DNA of 64,000 nt from Glycine soja (taxonomy: Eukaryota; Streptophyta; Magnoliopsida; Fabales; Fabaceae), in the NCBI RefSeq assembly GCF_004193775.1, contig NC_041019.1:53667928-53731927 (forward strand). Reading direction: 5' to 3'. A program made the position numbers and the translations under genes. Positions 27,757-39,512 of the stretch are shown here, one piece after another. Each line of letters starts with the position of its first letter. The stretch's first letter is position 1. The notes beneath the pieces were generated by a model. That model worked only from the letters and a program-made list of their open reading frames with translations. It was not told the origin of the DNA and made no database searches.

Positions 27757-27907
27757 TGAAGATTTAATTTGAATTTAAAATGTTTTAACCTTAATTTTTT
27801 AATCTAACGATTGAGATTAATCATTCTAATTTTCATATAAGATAGTTATTCTCATGTGATATGTCCTCCTTCAATATATAATAGTAACCTTTTTGCATGA
27901 AAATATA

Positions 27908-29640
27908 TATTATTAAATTAATAATTTTCACAATAAAAAATAACTATTTCTACTCTAGGTAATTTAATTAATTATATATTTTTAAGTTAAATTTAAATAT
28001 TTTATTACTCTTGTTAATTGTTCGGGTGGTTAACAAGTGTACCGATTCGCACAATTATATATAAAATGGTAAGATCGCGTATCGTATCCACATGAAATTT
28101 GTTTCACCTAAACTATGTATATTCAATATGTAAACACTTTCAAAGTTTGAAATAAAACAAATATTGAGTTCTGCACTATTAAACTAATTTAACAAGAACA
28201 AAATATTCAAAGCTACAAAAGGTGACAACTATCAAGTTAAAAGCGTTGGGGAGTGTCCTACTGAATTTCTCTTGTTGTATAAAATATGTTTTTCTCTATT
28301 TAACGTTATCCTAGTGTTCTTACACTGAGAAATTACTCAAACCATGATTCCTCACATGAATGAGCCTAACTCTCTTAGCCTTCGCTCTTGATTCTTCAAC
28401 AAACTTGTTTTAAAAGAGTTACACTAAGCTTACAGTGTAAAATATATTAGATAACTGCACTCCATTCCTAGACATACAAATTTTTAGCTTGCTCTATCAA
28501 GTTCTAAGGTTTTAAAACATTTTCCAATACTAAAAAGCCTAACTGCACATACAACTGAGTGATCAAGCCACAAACATGTAAAATAAGCATAGATAGAAGC
28601 AAAGAACACAAAAAAATAACATTAAATAGATAGTAAGAGTATTACATCAAAAGTTTCAGTAGTAACTCCCCAACAAAGAGGTTTTAGCCTTCCATTACAA
28701 ACAAAACTTCAAAATACAAGAAGAAAACTATTTTTGGTTAAGGAAAAATGGAAGAAAATGATGGAGAATGTCTTCTCCAGCCTCTTAACCCTAAATCTCT
28801 ATATTTTTCACGAAGTCAAACTCTCTTTGTTGCTCTCAACCAATTGTCTTTTCATTTCCGTCAACTTCAGTGTTTTAAAGGCTCTTGGACTTCTCAGCTT
28901 CCGAAGGCTCACTCATGGAACATGTCTCGCTGAGCGAGAGTAAGTGAAATTCCGCTAAGTGAGTTTGGGCCCGCTAAGCGCGAGAAGAGACAACGTCCTC
29001 ACTAGGCGGGCTAGCTGCGTGTTGGATGCCTCGCTAAGTGAGTCATCAGCAGCTTTTACCTTCTCTTCTTTAGCCTGAAACTGAGTTGGATTCAACATTA
29101 GGTCACAAAAATGAAGTTTCTACCCTATAAAATCACACAATAAAGAAAATATGTACAATTTCTACAAAAAAGAACCATAAATTGGAGGCACATTGCTAAA
29201 TCCTTATAAATTTTCAATACTAAACTAACTTATGAATAACAACTAACATTAATGAATAAGAATAATTATATTAGATATAATTTAAATTTTCAAATGCATG
29301 TCTCCTTTTTTAGTTTAATCTTCCCATTACTTATGCTCTATCATTCTTTCTTCCTTATTTTGTTGTCGCTATTAACTTTATTAAAGTCAACTATATTTTT
29401 CTATAGTTTTTTGTCTCCTTGCTTGGTTTCCAAGTTTGGCATCTTTACCTCATTCTCATGAACTTATTTTGTATTGAAAGTTGAATCCACAAGTCAATAG
29501 CAAGTTAAAAATTAATTTCTTTTTAATATCTATTCTATAATATTGTGCTTGTGACAAATGACTTATCGATTTTTTTTTATCAAGAGGGGTATTTTTTTTC
29601 TCACATTTTTTCAATTGGGGTCACTTTTAAATAATTTTCC
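27908..29640. repeat. Dispersed repeat copy 1, split by a solo LTR
   Basis: The left part (about 27908-28018) and right part (29249 to about 29640) together match the repeat at about 36085-36575 with over 85 percent visible identity. Examples are ATTTTCACAATAAAAAATAA, then TTGTTAAT, GAATAAGAATAATTATATTA and GATATAATTTAAATTTTCAA. The two parts are contiguous in the other copies, so the DNA between them is an insertion. Confidence 0.8.
28019..29248. mobile_element. Solo LTR, 1230 bp, with TTAAT target duplication
   Basis: The insert begins TGTTCGGG and ends CTAACA, and is flanked by TTAAT at 28014-28018 and 29249-29253. Uninterrupted copies of the host repeat (30530 and 36216) have a single TTAAT there. 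TG...CA ends plus a 5-bp duplication are the signature of an LTR retrotransposon. No direct repeat of the ends is seen inside and there is no coding, so it is one LTR left after recombination. Near the left end it holds a GTGTACCGATTCGCAC...GCGTATCGTATCCAC motif, and near 28930-29045 several CGCTAAG(C/T)G words. Orientation is undetermined. Confidence 0.8.
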
Positions 29641-30399
29641 AAAGGGATAAGTCATAACAGACATTATCACCTCTAAGTTAGAAGTTATACGACCTTTTAT
29701 GACTTTTTTAAAACTGAAGTCATAAATAATTTTACGACTTCGTTTAATTTTTTTATGACTTTAAAGTTGTAATCTATTTTTTTTTTGCTTTTATAACTTC
29801 AAAGTCGTAAAAGCTTTTTTTTTTCCTAAAAAAACATTAAAATTGTTTTCATAAAATTTTTGTTTTTTTTATAAAAGTTTTAAATTTTTTACAGTTATAT
29901 TTTTTGTTTTCTAATTTTTTAAAATTGTAAAAAAATTTATTTATTTAATTGTCAAATAAATAATTTTAATATTACCTGTTAATACTTTTATTTAATATGG
30001 TGTATATTTTTATGATTTTATTTTATGTGTTATATATATTTTTTAATATTTTATTTTTTAAAATATATTATATTATTTTAATATTTTTTTATTTAAAATT
30101 TAGTTAATCTATTAATAAAAATACATGCTAAAATTAAAAACAAAATAATACATTAATATAAAATAATACAAGTTAAAGAAAAACATAAAAAATAAAAACT
30201 ATATTAGTAATCTACTTGTGTGTATGAATAATTAGTACGATTATGTCCTTCACTCCTATACAATGATAATTTCTTAGACCTATTTAAAATTGATTCGTTT
30301 ATCTCATTATGTATTCGAGTAGTGACTGACTTTCCTAACATTTGTCGTTGTTTCGAAGGATCATCATACAAATTGTGGACATCACACATCATTTTATAT
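29641..30399. other. AT-rich DNA with recurring ACGACTT/AAGTCGT words
   Basis: Between 29690 and 29815 the words ACGACTT, GAAGTCATAA, TTTATGACTT and AAAGTCGTAAAA recur in both orientations, so the stretch can fold on itself. The rest (29820-30200) is extremely AT-rich. No gene is seen. Confidence 0.5.
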
Positions 30400-30590
30400 T
30401 AATGTATTATTTTGTTTAATTTTGTTAAATTAATAATTTTCACAATAAAAAATAACTATTTCTACACTAGGTAGTTTAATTAATTATATATTTAAAAGTT
30501 AAATTTAAATATTTTACTATTCTTGTTAATGAATAAGAATAATTATATTAGATATAATTTAAATTTTCAAATGTATGTCTCGTTTTAAGT
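30400..30590. repeat. Dispersed repeat copy 2 (truncated, empty site)
   Basis: About 190 bases match copies 1 and 3. The match stops abruptly at TGTCTCGTTTT, after which GTAAGTAAG sequence follows. It has an uninterrupted TTGTTAATGAATAAG junction, the pre-insertion form of the solo-LTR site. Confidence 0.8.
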
Positions 30591-32246
30591 AAGTAAGTTA
30601 ATTATTGTAAGTAAGTAAGTATTAAGTTTGTTCGTGTAAAGATTAATTTATAGCATGAAGAATCTCGGGACTGAGACCCGAAAAAAAATCTCTAATGCTT
30701 AAGTTAAATTCCAATTGACAGTGTATTTTATTCAAAGGCAAGCAAATCAAATCAAATTAATTTGATTTGATTGTCTCTGAATTAAATTTCAAGTTGATAT
30801 ACATATAAATACCGTCTTGATTCGTAAATTAAATTATCTATAATGTGATGTTCTTGCAAGAGAGTCGAGAATTTTTTTTGCGCTTCCGTGTGTTTAATTT
30901 CATTGTTACTTGTATAAATCTTTGATTATGAATGAAATGACATAAGTTATTTTGTCTAAAAAAGTTAAATATTAATAATTACATATTGGCAGTAAAAATT
31001 TATTAATATAAAAACCTCCAAAATCCTAATTGTATTGTTAATGTACGTTATACATATTCCGATGTTGTGCTGTTCCTGAATTTCAATAAGCCTGTGCAGT
31101 TGATGCCATATGGCCGAAGATAGCCAGCTCAAACAGATTACTCAAACGAACTTAAAAGGTATTGACAACTATCGTTAATTAAAGATGGTTATATATAGTA
31201 AATTTGTTTACATTAAAAATAATATTTTAGGATAATTTCTAATGAATTAATAATATAAAAAATCTTTACACAGTTAATATGTGAAAATTAAATTATTAGT
31301 AGGATGCATTTGAATAAACCATTTAATAAATGTTTATCATATAAGTTTTTAATTTTTCTATAATAAAAAATAATTAAATTATTTTTATATAAATTATAAA
31401 AGTTCTTTTCATAAGATCAACAAATTAGCTCAGGAAAGAGGATCATCTAACCAAGCTGACTCTGTCATTCATCTTGAACAATTCAACAGTGTGAAGTTAA
31501 TGGCTGAATACTTTTTTTATATATAAAAAAATAGCGAATTTAATGTATCGATATGGTGCTACATGACTGCCGTGTACTGACAAACATATTGGACAAATAT
31601 GCATTCTATACTGTCAGCTTTCGATATTTAATTTTTGGCTATAAGTATATATAGTAGAAATAAAAGTAGTTTTTGTCATTGATTAACCTAGCATAGCGTC
31701 TTTATATATATATATATATATATTAATTATTTCAATTTTTAATTATAAGATGTAATTGATTAATTTAGATTTACTATGTAAGTTAATTAATTTAGTTATT
31801 AGTATTAAATTTTTATACAATTATAATTTTTTTCTAAATTTATTCTTAATTTAATTAAATTTATTGATCTTCTTCGATCTTCATAAAAAAAGAAAAAAAT
31901 AATAGAGGATATTTTAATTGATTTACAAGATAAATAAAATTAATAGGTTACTCTTATGAAAAAGAATAACTTTTATTATATCGTTAAATTCTTTTATTCT
32001 CTTTTACTTTACCTTTACATATTTACTTACTTTTGGTGAGATAAAAATGATCTTTTCTTTGAATTGTTTTTCCACATCAATTAAGAAAAAAAATCTTTGA
32101 TTTATTTTTTCTTTAATATGATCTTTTGTAAAAATAGTTTTAAAATTGTATTACTTATCGTGAGAAAGAAAAAAATATTTTTAAAAATTTCTTTGTTGAT
32201 AAGATTCTCAGGATCTCTTTCAAAAAAATATTATTATAAGTTTTTC
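30591..32246. other. Intergenic DNA with a 28-bp perfect palindrome
   Basis: No gene supported. A perfect palindrome lies at 30745-30772 (arm AATCAAATCAAATT). A TATAAATACC word at about 30806 followed by a GAGAGTCGAG stretch could be an LTR-like promoter remnant, but no ends were found. A (TA)n tract is at about 31699-31722. Confidence 0.45.
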
Positions 32247-32350
32247 ACTGATTCTGTTAAAACATAGGTCTAATAAAGTAAGATTTTTGAAGAGACCAAT
32301 TCACAAGGAATAGTGCCGTGAATGTTCTTGTGAGATTTTTCAAGAACACC
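32247..32350 (-). pseudogene. Relic LRR fragment of the adjacent receptor kinase family
   Basis: About 100 bases align with the RLK-A stretch around 34515-34615 (CACTGATT-TGTT, TCTAA-AAAGTAAGA, GAATGTT-TTGTGAGAT). Read on the - strand it still gives NIHGTIPCELVSSK, an LRR unit, before a stop. It lies 400 bases beyond the stop of RLK-A on the same strand. It is probably what remains of a further tandem gene copy. Confidence 0.6.
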
Positions 32351-32376
32351 AATACTTAACATCACGCCTCTTATAT

Positions 32377-32553
32377 ATGTTTTTAATCGTTAAACTTTTT
32401 TAGTCTTTTAACTTTTACTTTATACTAATTCCTTAATTTTTTTCAATCTTTACTTTTAATCCCTTAAAATAATTAAAAGAAAGGAAGAAATAAAAATTAA
32501 AGTACTAAAAGTAAAAATGCAAAAAATTAAAAAACTAAAAACAGAACACACAC
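32377..32553. repeat. Flank repeat shared by RLK-A and RLK-C (copy 1)
   Basis: About 175 bases (GTTTTTAATCGTTAAACTTT ... AAAACAGAACACACAC) recur at about 54937-55121, close behind RLK-C. The two halves are loosely inverted copies of one another, as in a MITE. RLK-B lacks it. It supports a common origin of the A and C neighbourhoods. Confidence 0.65.
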
Positions 32554-32752
32554 TAAACAAGTTTTCTTTTTGTGGTACCTCATATTCCTGATTTTTATTA
32601 AATTACAAACTAAACAAGTTTTGTAATCCATACAAACAACATATCACGAGAACTAATTCAACTTCAAAACAGAACTTCATGAAGTCATTTGACAACAAGT
32701 TTATTGAATGCTGACACATCTAATTTCAACTAGAAGTTTCACTTTCAGGAGT

Positions 32753-35457
32753 TCACAAATTTAAATAATGCCTGAGTTCTTGACTCATGAGCTGCTGCAA
32801 TGAAATCTCACGCAAAGGAATGTCTAATGGTGTAAGCTGAGTAAGAAAACATTGAGAGACCGATTTCATTGTTGGGCGAGAGCAAGGATTGGCATTTAAG
32901 CACGCAAATGCAACTATGGCAACACTAACTATTTCCATTAAAACTGACATTGTTGCCTGTGGGAGGCGTTGGTCCAATATTTCACATAATGTGATGCCAT
33001 TCTCAGTAGATGCTGATTGAAGTGATGAGAGTATTTCCTTAGGATGCGATCCCACCAAAGTTTCGAGTGCCACCACTCCAAAGCTGTACACATCACACCT
33101 TTCACTCACAACCATACTATATGCAAGCTCTACATTTACAACATCAACACAAACAGATTCAAAGATCAGAAGGAAGATAGTTGAAAAATAACAACATTAA
33201 AATCTACAATTTTTATAAACTCAGTGTAAGAAACAAGTCCATTTGCCTGTTATTAAATGTATTGTTTAGTCATTATCTGCATCAAATCACGAACAAGAGA
33301 ACACAGGTAAAAAGAGAAATGAACCAAAAATAAAGATATGAACAATTTACCTGGGGCTATGTACCCAATGGTTCCGGCAACTATAGTTCGATAGGATGAA
33401 TCAATGCTAAGGAATCGGGCTGTGCCAAAGTCTGAAACACTGGGCTCCCAGTCTGAGTTAAGCAAGACATTGCTGGCTGATATGTCTCTATGCACAATTG
33501 GAGGAGTGAAGTCATGATGAAGATAGGACAGAGCATGTGCAGTGCCTTTCACAATGTTAACCCTCTTTTTCCAATCCAATTCCATGGCTTCCACATCATC
33601 AAACAACACTGAAAACAAGCTGCCTCTCTCCATGTACTCATATATCAAAAACATGATTCTTCTGTGCAAGCAGAATCCATGGAGCTTCACAACATGTCGA
33701 TGCTTTATTTCTGATAATACTTTGACCTCATTTCTGAAACTCTCATCAAAAGCTGCCACCTCTGCTTCAAATCCGTGGAGTTTTTTCACGGCAACAATCT
33801 TGCCACTTGGTAACTGTGCCCTATAAACGCTCCCATAGGCACCTGTTCCAATACAATATCTCATGTCAAAGTCTTCGGTTGCTGTAATGATGTCTTCATA
33901 GGCTATGCTTCCATCATAATTCCATATACAGAACAAGTCCCCATTCTTAGTGGCTGCTGTTGTGTTTGCATGTTTGTTCTTAGTTGCAATGCGATTGTGC
34001 CTCAGACACACGAATAGTAAGAAGAGCATGATTAGAAAAATGAGGATAGGGAGAACTATGACCAGCTGATTGTGCTTGTGCCTTACTTTGTTGCTGCCGG
34101 CCATGACTACTAAGTTGTCTTGGGCTGAACAACGCTTGAATTGATGTGTAGCTATGTAATAGAAATCATCGCTACATACACCCTTGTTCCCTATTAGCTC
34201 ACTCCCACTGAAACCATATGGAATGGGACCCTTCAAATTGTTGAATGAAAGCCTCAAGTTAAAGACATTTTGCATAGATAGAGGAACTGTTCCGGTAAGA
34301 TTATTGTAGCTTAGATCCAGAGTAGTTAAGAAAGGCAAATATCCAAGCTCTGGTGGAATTTTTCCACTAATTGAGTTGTTTCTGAGGTAAATACTAGTTA
34401 GCTGTGCATGGTTTCCTACTGACAAGGGTTTTAAGGAACCAGAAAGTAGATTGTCGGAAATGTCAAGGAATATTAAACGTGGGAAATTTGTCTGTGACAA
34501 GGGCAAGGTCCCACTGATTTTGTTGGCTGATAGATCTAACAAAGTAAGACTTTTCAAGAAAACCAAATTCTGCGGAATTGAACCTTGAATGTTGTTGTGA
34601 GATATGATTAGGTTCTCTAATTGGGTAAGATTTGTCAGTGCTGGAGGTATCTCACCATCAAGTGAATTATAGGACAAATCTAAGACAGTAAGATTTTTTA
34701 GAAACCACAACTCACCAGGAATGGGGCCTTGAATGTTGTTGTAAGAGATAATTAGTCTTTGTAATTGCGTAAGATTTGCCAGTGCAGGAGGTATCTCACC
34801 ATCAAGTGAATTATAGGACAAATCTAAGACAGTGAGATTTTTTAGAAATAACAACTCAGGAATTGAGCCTTGAATGTTGTTGTCAGATATGATTAGGCTC
34901 TCTAATTGGGTAAGATTTGCCAGTGCAGGAGGTATCTCACCATCAAGTGAATTATTGGACAAATCTAAGATAGTGAGATTTTTTAGAAACAACAACTCAG
35001 GAATTGAGCCTTGAATGTTGTTGTGAGAGATGATTAAGAACTCTAATTGGGTAAGATTTGCCAATGAAGGAGGTATTTCTCCATGAAGAGAATTATGGGA
35101 CAAATCAAGATGAGTGAGTTTAGGGAGATTACCAATATCAGATGGGATAGTCCCTTGTAGTCCACAGTTTGAGACCTCAAGCCATTCTAAATTCTTGAAA
35201 GCAGAGAGGTTTAGTGTTGCTAATCGAATCCCAGGTGTATAAAAGCCATAGTTGATTCTAGTTACGCTTCCAGCGACGTTGCAAGACATACCATACCATG
35301 AACAGATATTGCGCGAAGCTACTGACTCTGATCTATTCCACCATCCACTATTGATTATAGCATTTTCTTCCAATTGAAGCTGCGACGGTGTAGGCACGGC
35401 TTCTAACTCCAATGTTATCCCCATAATAACCACACTGCAAATAACAAAAAACTTCAT
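32753..35457 (-). CDS. RLK-A: MIK2-like LRR receptor kinase, 827 aa
   Basis: Two exons: 33351-35457 and 32753-33129, with a 221-bp GT-AG phase-1 intron that splits the Glu codon of the IAPE motif. The protein has a signal peptide (about 1-20), an LRR cap with CSWYGMSC (about 52-59), roughly 14-15 LRRs including four double units of 47-48 residues (120-309), a Cys pair (VCSDD, KRCSA), a TM helix (about 465-485) and a Ser/Thr/Tyr kinase. The kinase shows a GTGAYGSV loop, Lys 558, HRD with Asp 658, DFG Asp 676 and GTIGYIAPE. All catalytic residues are present and it is an RD kinase. The C-terminus LRHYLNL matches RLK-B and C. The family resembles Arabidopsis MIK2, a cell-surface receptor in immunity and development; the ligand here is unknown. 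Without splicing the frame would run into the intron and stop. Confidence 0.9.
34531..35100 (-). repeat. Double-LRR unit array in RLK-A, 4 units
   Basis: Four consecutive units of 47, 47, 48 and 48 residues, each of form S-x-NSL(D/H)GEIPP...L-x-N-LTQL, then NNIQG(S/P)IP...FLK-LT. Two units lack one codon. All are of the NNIQG type. Confidence 0.9.
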
Positions 35458-36061
35458 CCTTTGCGGACGAAAATATTCAAACTGAGTTATGAGCTAAGCA
35501 GTTAATGGTATTTTAGAGAGACAATTAACAAGTTTGTTTCTGAGGTTTATGAGAAAATGAACTTAGACTAACACGTTCCATGAATGGGAAAGCTTAGACA
35601 TTGTTGGCACTGATCATGTCCTATGACTGAGTGGAAATTAAATCACAAGGAATTTCACAGAAAGTGATAGACGACAACATTCGTTGGAATTGATGATTAG
35701 ATTTTGTTCTTTTTTGACTTGTTAAACATAGCAAACGCCAAACACGTTTGGAGGTTTGATACATCATCACGAAGCCACCAGATTAGACCGACTTCTAGAT
35801 AGATCACTTATATCAGCTAGTTACTGTGTTTAAGTTAGATCGATATTTTTAGGCAAATGTATTATTTAATATTCCAGACAAAATAAAAATATAGGTTTAC
35901 TAGTGTTAGTATATTGAAATACCAGCTCCTGATAAAAATAAGGCCAAAATGGAAATTTATCATACACTGGAATAGACTATAAGGAAATTAACCCTAAAAG
36001 TATTGGATGTTAATATGGCATGGGGGAGTGCTTTGTCAATCTGGATCATGATCGAGAAATA
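35458..36061 (-). promoter_or_regulatory. 5' flank of RLK-A
   Basis: The first 110 bases beyond the ATG are almost identical to the RLK-C flank (for example GCGGACGAAAATATTCAAAC). Beyond that, 35565-35640 resembles the distal promoter copy at 59740-59800 (ACACGTTCCATGAA, GCTTAGA, TTGTTG-CACTGATCA). The rest is unique AT-rich DNA. Confidence 0.5.
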
Positions 36062-36590
36062 ATATATATAGTAGTCTTCCATTTTGTATTAATGTATTAT
36101 TTTGTTTAATTTTGTTAAATTAATAATTTTCACAATAAAAAATAACTATTTCTATACTAGGTAGTTTAATTAATTATATATTTAAAAGTTAAATTTAAAT
36201 ATTTTACTATTCTTGTTAATTAATAAGAATAATTATATTAGATATAATTTAAATTTTCAAATGTATGTCTCGTTTTTTAGTTTAATCTTCCCATTACTTA
36301 TGCTCTATCACTCTTTCTTCCTTATTTTGCTGTCGCTGTTAACTTTATTAAATTCAACTATATTTTTCTATAGTTTTCAGTCTCCTTGCCTGGTCAAGTT
36401 TGGCATCTTTACCTCACTATCATGAACTTGTTTTATTATTGAAAGTTGAATCCACAAGTCAATGGCAAGTAAAAAATTAATTTCTTTTTAATATCTATTC
36501 TATAATACTTTGCTTGTGATAAATGACTTATCAGCTTTTTTACTAAGAGGGGCATTTTTTTTAAAAGCGACCCCAATTGAAAAGATGCGG
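36062..36590. repeat. Dispersed repeat copy 3 (intact over the solo-LTR site)
   Basis: The longest uninterrupted copy of the repeat seen at 27908-29640 and 30400-30590. Near its right end (about 36525-36640) GCTTTTTTACTAAGAGG faces an inverted partner, CCTCTTGATAAAAAAGC, forming a large imperfect hairpin. The short open frame inside it is shared by copy 1 but has no domain and is not called a gene. Confidence 0.75.
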
Positions 36591-36640
36591 AAAAAAAATG
36601 TTTCCTCTTGATAAAAAAGCTTGACTTATCATAGAAGCCA

Positions 36641-37638
36641 AGTTGACTAAGAAGTATGATACCTCTTTCTCTTTCATACATAGTAAACATTTTTTAAAAT
36701 ATTTTTAAAACGTAAATTAAATGATCATAATAGTAAATAATTAAATTTATATCTTCACCGAAAATTCAACGTAAAACATTTTTTCTTTTCTAATTGAGTT
36801 TGAATATTTTATATTATTTTTATAAATAAGAATACATAGAGGTTTTAATAGATAAAATATTAGTTTCATTTACTTAATATCAAGGATAAAAATATATTTA
36901 TTGATGTAAAGTTAAAATTTAACTTCAAATTTTTTGAAATGTAATATTTTCTAATAACCATTACTTTAGCAGGTTAATTTACTTAGATTTAAACAAATAT
37001 TTTGTAAATTTGAGGACATCACAGTTTGCTCAATACTGGTTAAGTTGAAACAATATAATCCCATCCCCGTTGAATATTCATGTTCTTAGTGGTTAGATAG
37101 ATGAACTGATTTGCCTTTTATTTTATTTTTAAAAAAAGATAAACTGATTTGCTGTCCATCATATGCAAATTTCATTTCATGTATTATTTAACATTCTTTT
37201 ATTTTAGGTATTATTTGAAATCCATCTATTTTGCTTAAAGATTATTCAAAATCATTAAAAGTTTCCTTTATAATAAAAGAAATAAATTTGTATCATATTT
37301 TATTTCTTCAAACAAATATAATTTTAAGAAAAAAGCAACATATACAGTACGACAACATTTCTCGCATAAAGTGTTTTGAAAATCTTAAATAGAAGTAGCA
37401 TTTCTCATATTTAAATGCAGGCATGAGGTGAGACGGTGTAAAGTAGGAGAAATTAAGAAAAACCTGAGGTCCAATAAGCATTTGAATGGTCAAAAATGGC
37501 TGCCGGACACTTTTAGAAAATAAAAAGATAGGACAAAGGACGAAACATACTAAGAATTTCCTATGAAAATGAGGTGTTCCCCTCTCGGAAATCTGCTTAC
37601 TTAGCATATATGCTCGACCAATGTGCACTTTTCCTCTG
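36641..37638. other. Intergenic DNA upstream of AAA-1
   Basis: AT-rich until about 37380, then more balanced promoter-like sequence leading to the TATA box of AAA-1. No gene is seen. Confidence 0.5.
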
Positions 37639-37646
37639 TATAAATA
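37639..37646 (+). promoter_or_regulatory. TATA box of AAA-1
   Basis: TATAAATA, 108 bases before the chosen ATG, with a C-rich stretch (CCTTCCCC) just behind it. The spacing predicts a leader of about 80 bases. Confidence 0.65.
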
Positions 37647-37753
37647 CCTTCCCCTAACTGCTTTGAAACTCCATTGATCAAAACACCAAAGCAAACTAGT
37701 TCAAAAACTTAGAAAAAAACCAAAGAAAACATAGTAATCGATTATTGGAGAAT

Positions 37754-39253
37754 ATGGGGTCAGAATGGTCTATATTAGGGACATTCACCGCAACCATTAT
37801 GATAGCCTACACTGTGATTGACAAGTTCGTCCCAACCCATATCCGTTCCTATGCCCTAATATATGTCCACAAACTAATAGGCTTTCTGTCTCCTTATATT
37901 CACATCACTTTCCCTGAATTCTCAGGCGAACGTCTCCAACGCAGTGAGCTTTTCACCGCCATCCAAACCTACCTCATCCAAAACTCTTCTCAGAGAGCCA
38001 GAAAACTCAAAGCCGAACCCGCCAACGACAGCCACAACAAGTTCCTTCTCTCCATGGATGACAACGAAGAGATTACGGAGACTTTCCAAGGAGTTAAGGT
38101 CTGGTGGGTTTCTAACAAAACCATGAACAAATCACAGTCGATTTCCTTTTACCCTAGCTCCGACGAGAAGAGGTTCTACACGCTCACCTTTCACAAGCGC
38201 CACAGAGACCTTATCGCAAGCTCTTACATCACACATGTATTGGAACAAGGAAAGTCGTTGAAATTAAAGAACCGGCAGCTGAAGCTGTACACCAACAGCT
38301 GTCACACCAGTTGGGGCGGATACAGAAAATCCAAGTGGAGCCATGTTGTCTTCGAGCACCCTGCGAGGTTCGAAACCCTAGCCATGGATAAAAAAGCTAA
38401 AGAAGAGATTATAGACGATCTTGACACGTTCCAGAACGGAAAAGAGTATTATAAAAAGATTGGAAAAGCTTGGAAGCGTGGTTATTTGCTGTATGGCCCT
38501 CCGGGTACTGGGAAATCTACCATGATAGCTGCTATGGCGAATTTCATGTACTATGATGTGTATGATCTTGAGTTGACGGCGGTGAAGGATAACACGCAGT
38601 TGAGAACTTTGTTGATTGAGACAACAAGTAAGTCTATTATTGTGATTGAGGACATTGATTGTTCTCTTGATCTTACTGGGAAGAGGGTGGTTAAAAAGGG
38701 GAAGGAAAAGAGTGAGGATGCGAAAGATCCTGTGAAGAAGACTGAACAAGAAGAGAATAATAATGAGAGTAAGGTGACTTTGTCGGGTTTGTTGAATTGC
38801 ATTGATGGGATTTGGTCGGGTTGTGCTGGAGAGAGGATCATTGTTTTCACAACAAACTATTTGGACAAGCTTGATCCTGCTCTTATTAGGAGTGGGAGGA
38901 TGGACAAGAAAATTGAGTTGTCTTATTGTTGTTATGAGGCTTTTAAGGTTCTTGCTAAGAATTATTTGGATGTTGATCATCATGATTTGTTTCATGATGT
39001 TGAGGGGTTGTTGGAAAAGACCAATATGACACCTGCTGATGTTGCCGAGAATATGATGCCTAAGTCGAAGGGTGATAATGTTGAGACATGCTTGAAGAAG
39101 TTGATTGAATCTCTTGAGAAGGCCAAGAAGAAGCAAGAGGAAGAAGCACGAAAGAAGGAAGAGGAGGAGAAGGAACAGCTAGCAATGGAAGAGGCGAAAG
39201 AGAGTGATGAGAAAGCTGGGAAAGAGGTGAAGGAGAATGGTTTCGTCCATTGA
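37754..39253 (+). CDS. AAA-1: membrane-anchored AAA ATPase (OM66/ASD, BCS1-like), 499 aa, intronless
   Basis: The ATG at 37754 (MGSEWSILGTFTATIM) is preferred: the frame extends a little upstream but without an ATG. An N-terminal hydrophobic segment (about 8-28) is followed by the plant AAA N-terminal domain (SGERLQRSELFTAIQTYL, about residue 55) and the AAA core. The core has Walker A GPPGTGKS at 248-255, a Walker B-type stretch IIVIEDIDCSLDL with E299 and D300, and sensor/Arg-finger text FTTNYLDKLDPALIRSGRMD. The C-terminal tail (about 455-499) is Glu/Lys-rich and likely coiled coil. Relatives such as Arabidopsis OM66 sit in the mitochondrial outer membrane, and others have been placed in the ER; several respond to salicylic acid or stress. 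An AATAAA signal lies at 39271. About the usual length, with all ATPase motifs intact. Confidence 0.92.
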   Translation: MGSEWSILGTFTATIMIAYTVIDKFVPTHIRSYALIYVHKLIGFLSPYIHITFPEFSGERLQRSELFTAIQTYLIQNSSQRARKLKAEPANDSHNKFLLSMDDNEEITETFQGVKVWWVSNKTMNKSQSISFYPSSDEKRFYTLTFHKRHRDLIASSYITHVLEQGKSLKLKNRQLKLYTNSCHTSWGGYRKSKWSHVVFEHPARFETLAMDKKAKEEIIDDLDTFQNGKEYYKKIGKAWKRGYLLYGPPGTGKSTMIAAMANFMYYDVYDLELTAVKDNTQLRTLLIETTSKSIIVIEDIDCSLDLTGKRVVKKGKEKSEDAKDPVKKTEQEENNNESKVTLSGLLNCIDGIWSGCAGERIIVFTTNYLDKLDPALIRSGRMDKKIELSYCCYEAFKVLAKNYLDVDHHDLFHDVEGLLEKTNMTPADVAENMMPKSKGDNVETCLKKLIESLEKAKKKQEEEARKKEEEEKEQLAMEEAKESDEKAGKEVKENGFVH

Positions 39254-39464
39254 TTTGGAAAAAGGATTAAAATAAAGATTGAGATTAACATATGCATATG
39301 CTTCTGCTATGCTGGGCTGTGAATAATATTCTATTAGGAACATATGATTTGAGTGTGAAATATATAATGATTTGTATCTATATTATGTATTAAGTAATAG
39401 ACGTGTATGGTGGTCAGCATATATATTAGGACTTCATTTTGTATGAATTCTATATTAAAAAAAT

Positions 39465-39512
39465 GTATAAGCTATCTATGTGCTACCGTATAAGCTATCT
39501 ATGTGCTAGTAT
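39465..39512. repeat. 23-base tandem duplication
   Basis: GTATAAGCTATCTATGTGCT occurs twice with a period of 23 bases, about 210 bases behind the AAA-1 stop and likely within or just beyond its 3' end. Confidence 0.85.

Noticed and set aside
29252..29461. Short frame repeated at 36213-36425
   Set aside because: It is shared because the DNA is a dispersed repeat. The two copies differ by frame-altering changes near the end and lack any domain.
33542..33826. 94-codon + strand frames antisense to the kinase exons of RLK-A, B and C
   Set aside because: They are conserved only because the kinase on the other strand is conserved.
38378..39136. 252-codon frame antisense to AAA-1 (and 132- and 116-codon frames antisense to AAA-2)
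   Set aside because: They mirror the biased codon use of the ATPase genes and show no independent domain.
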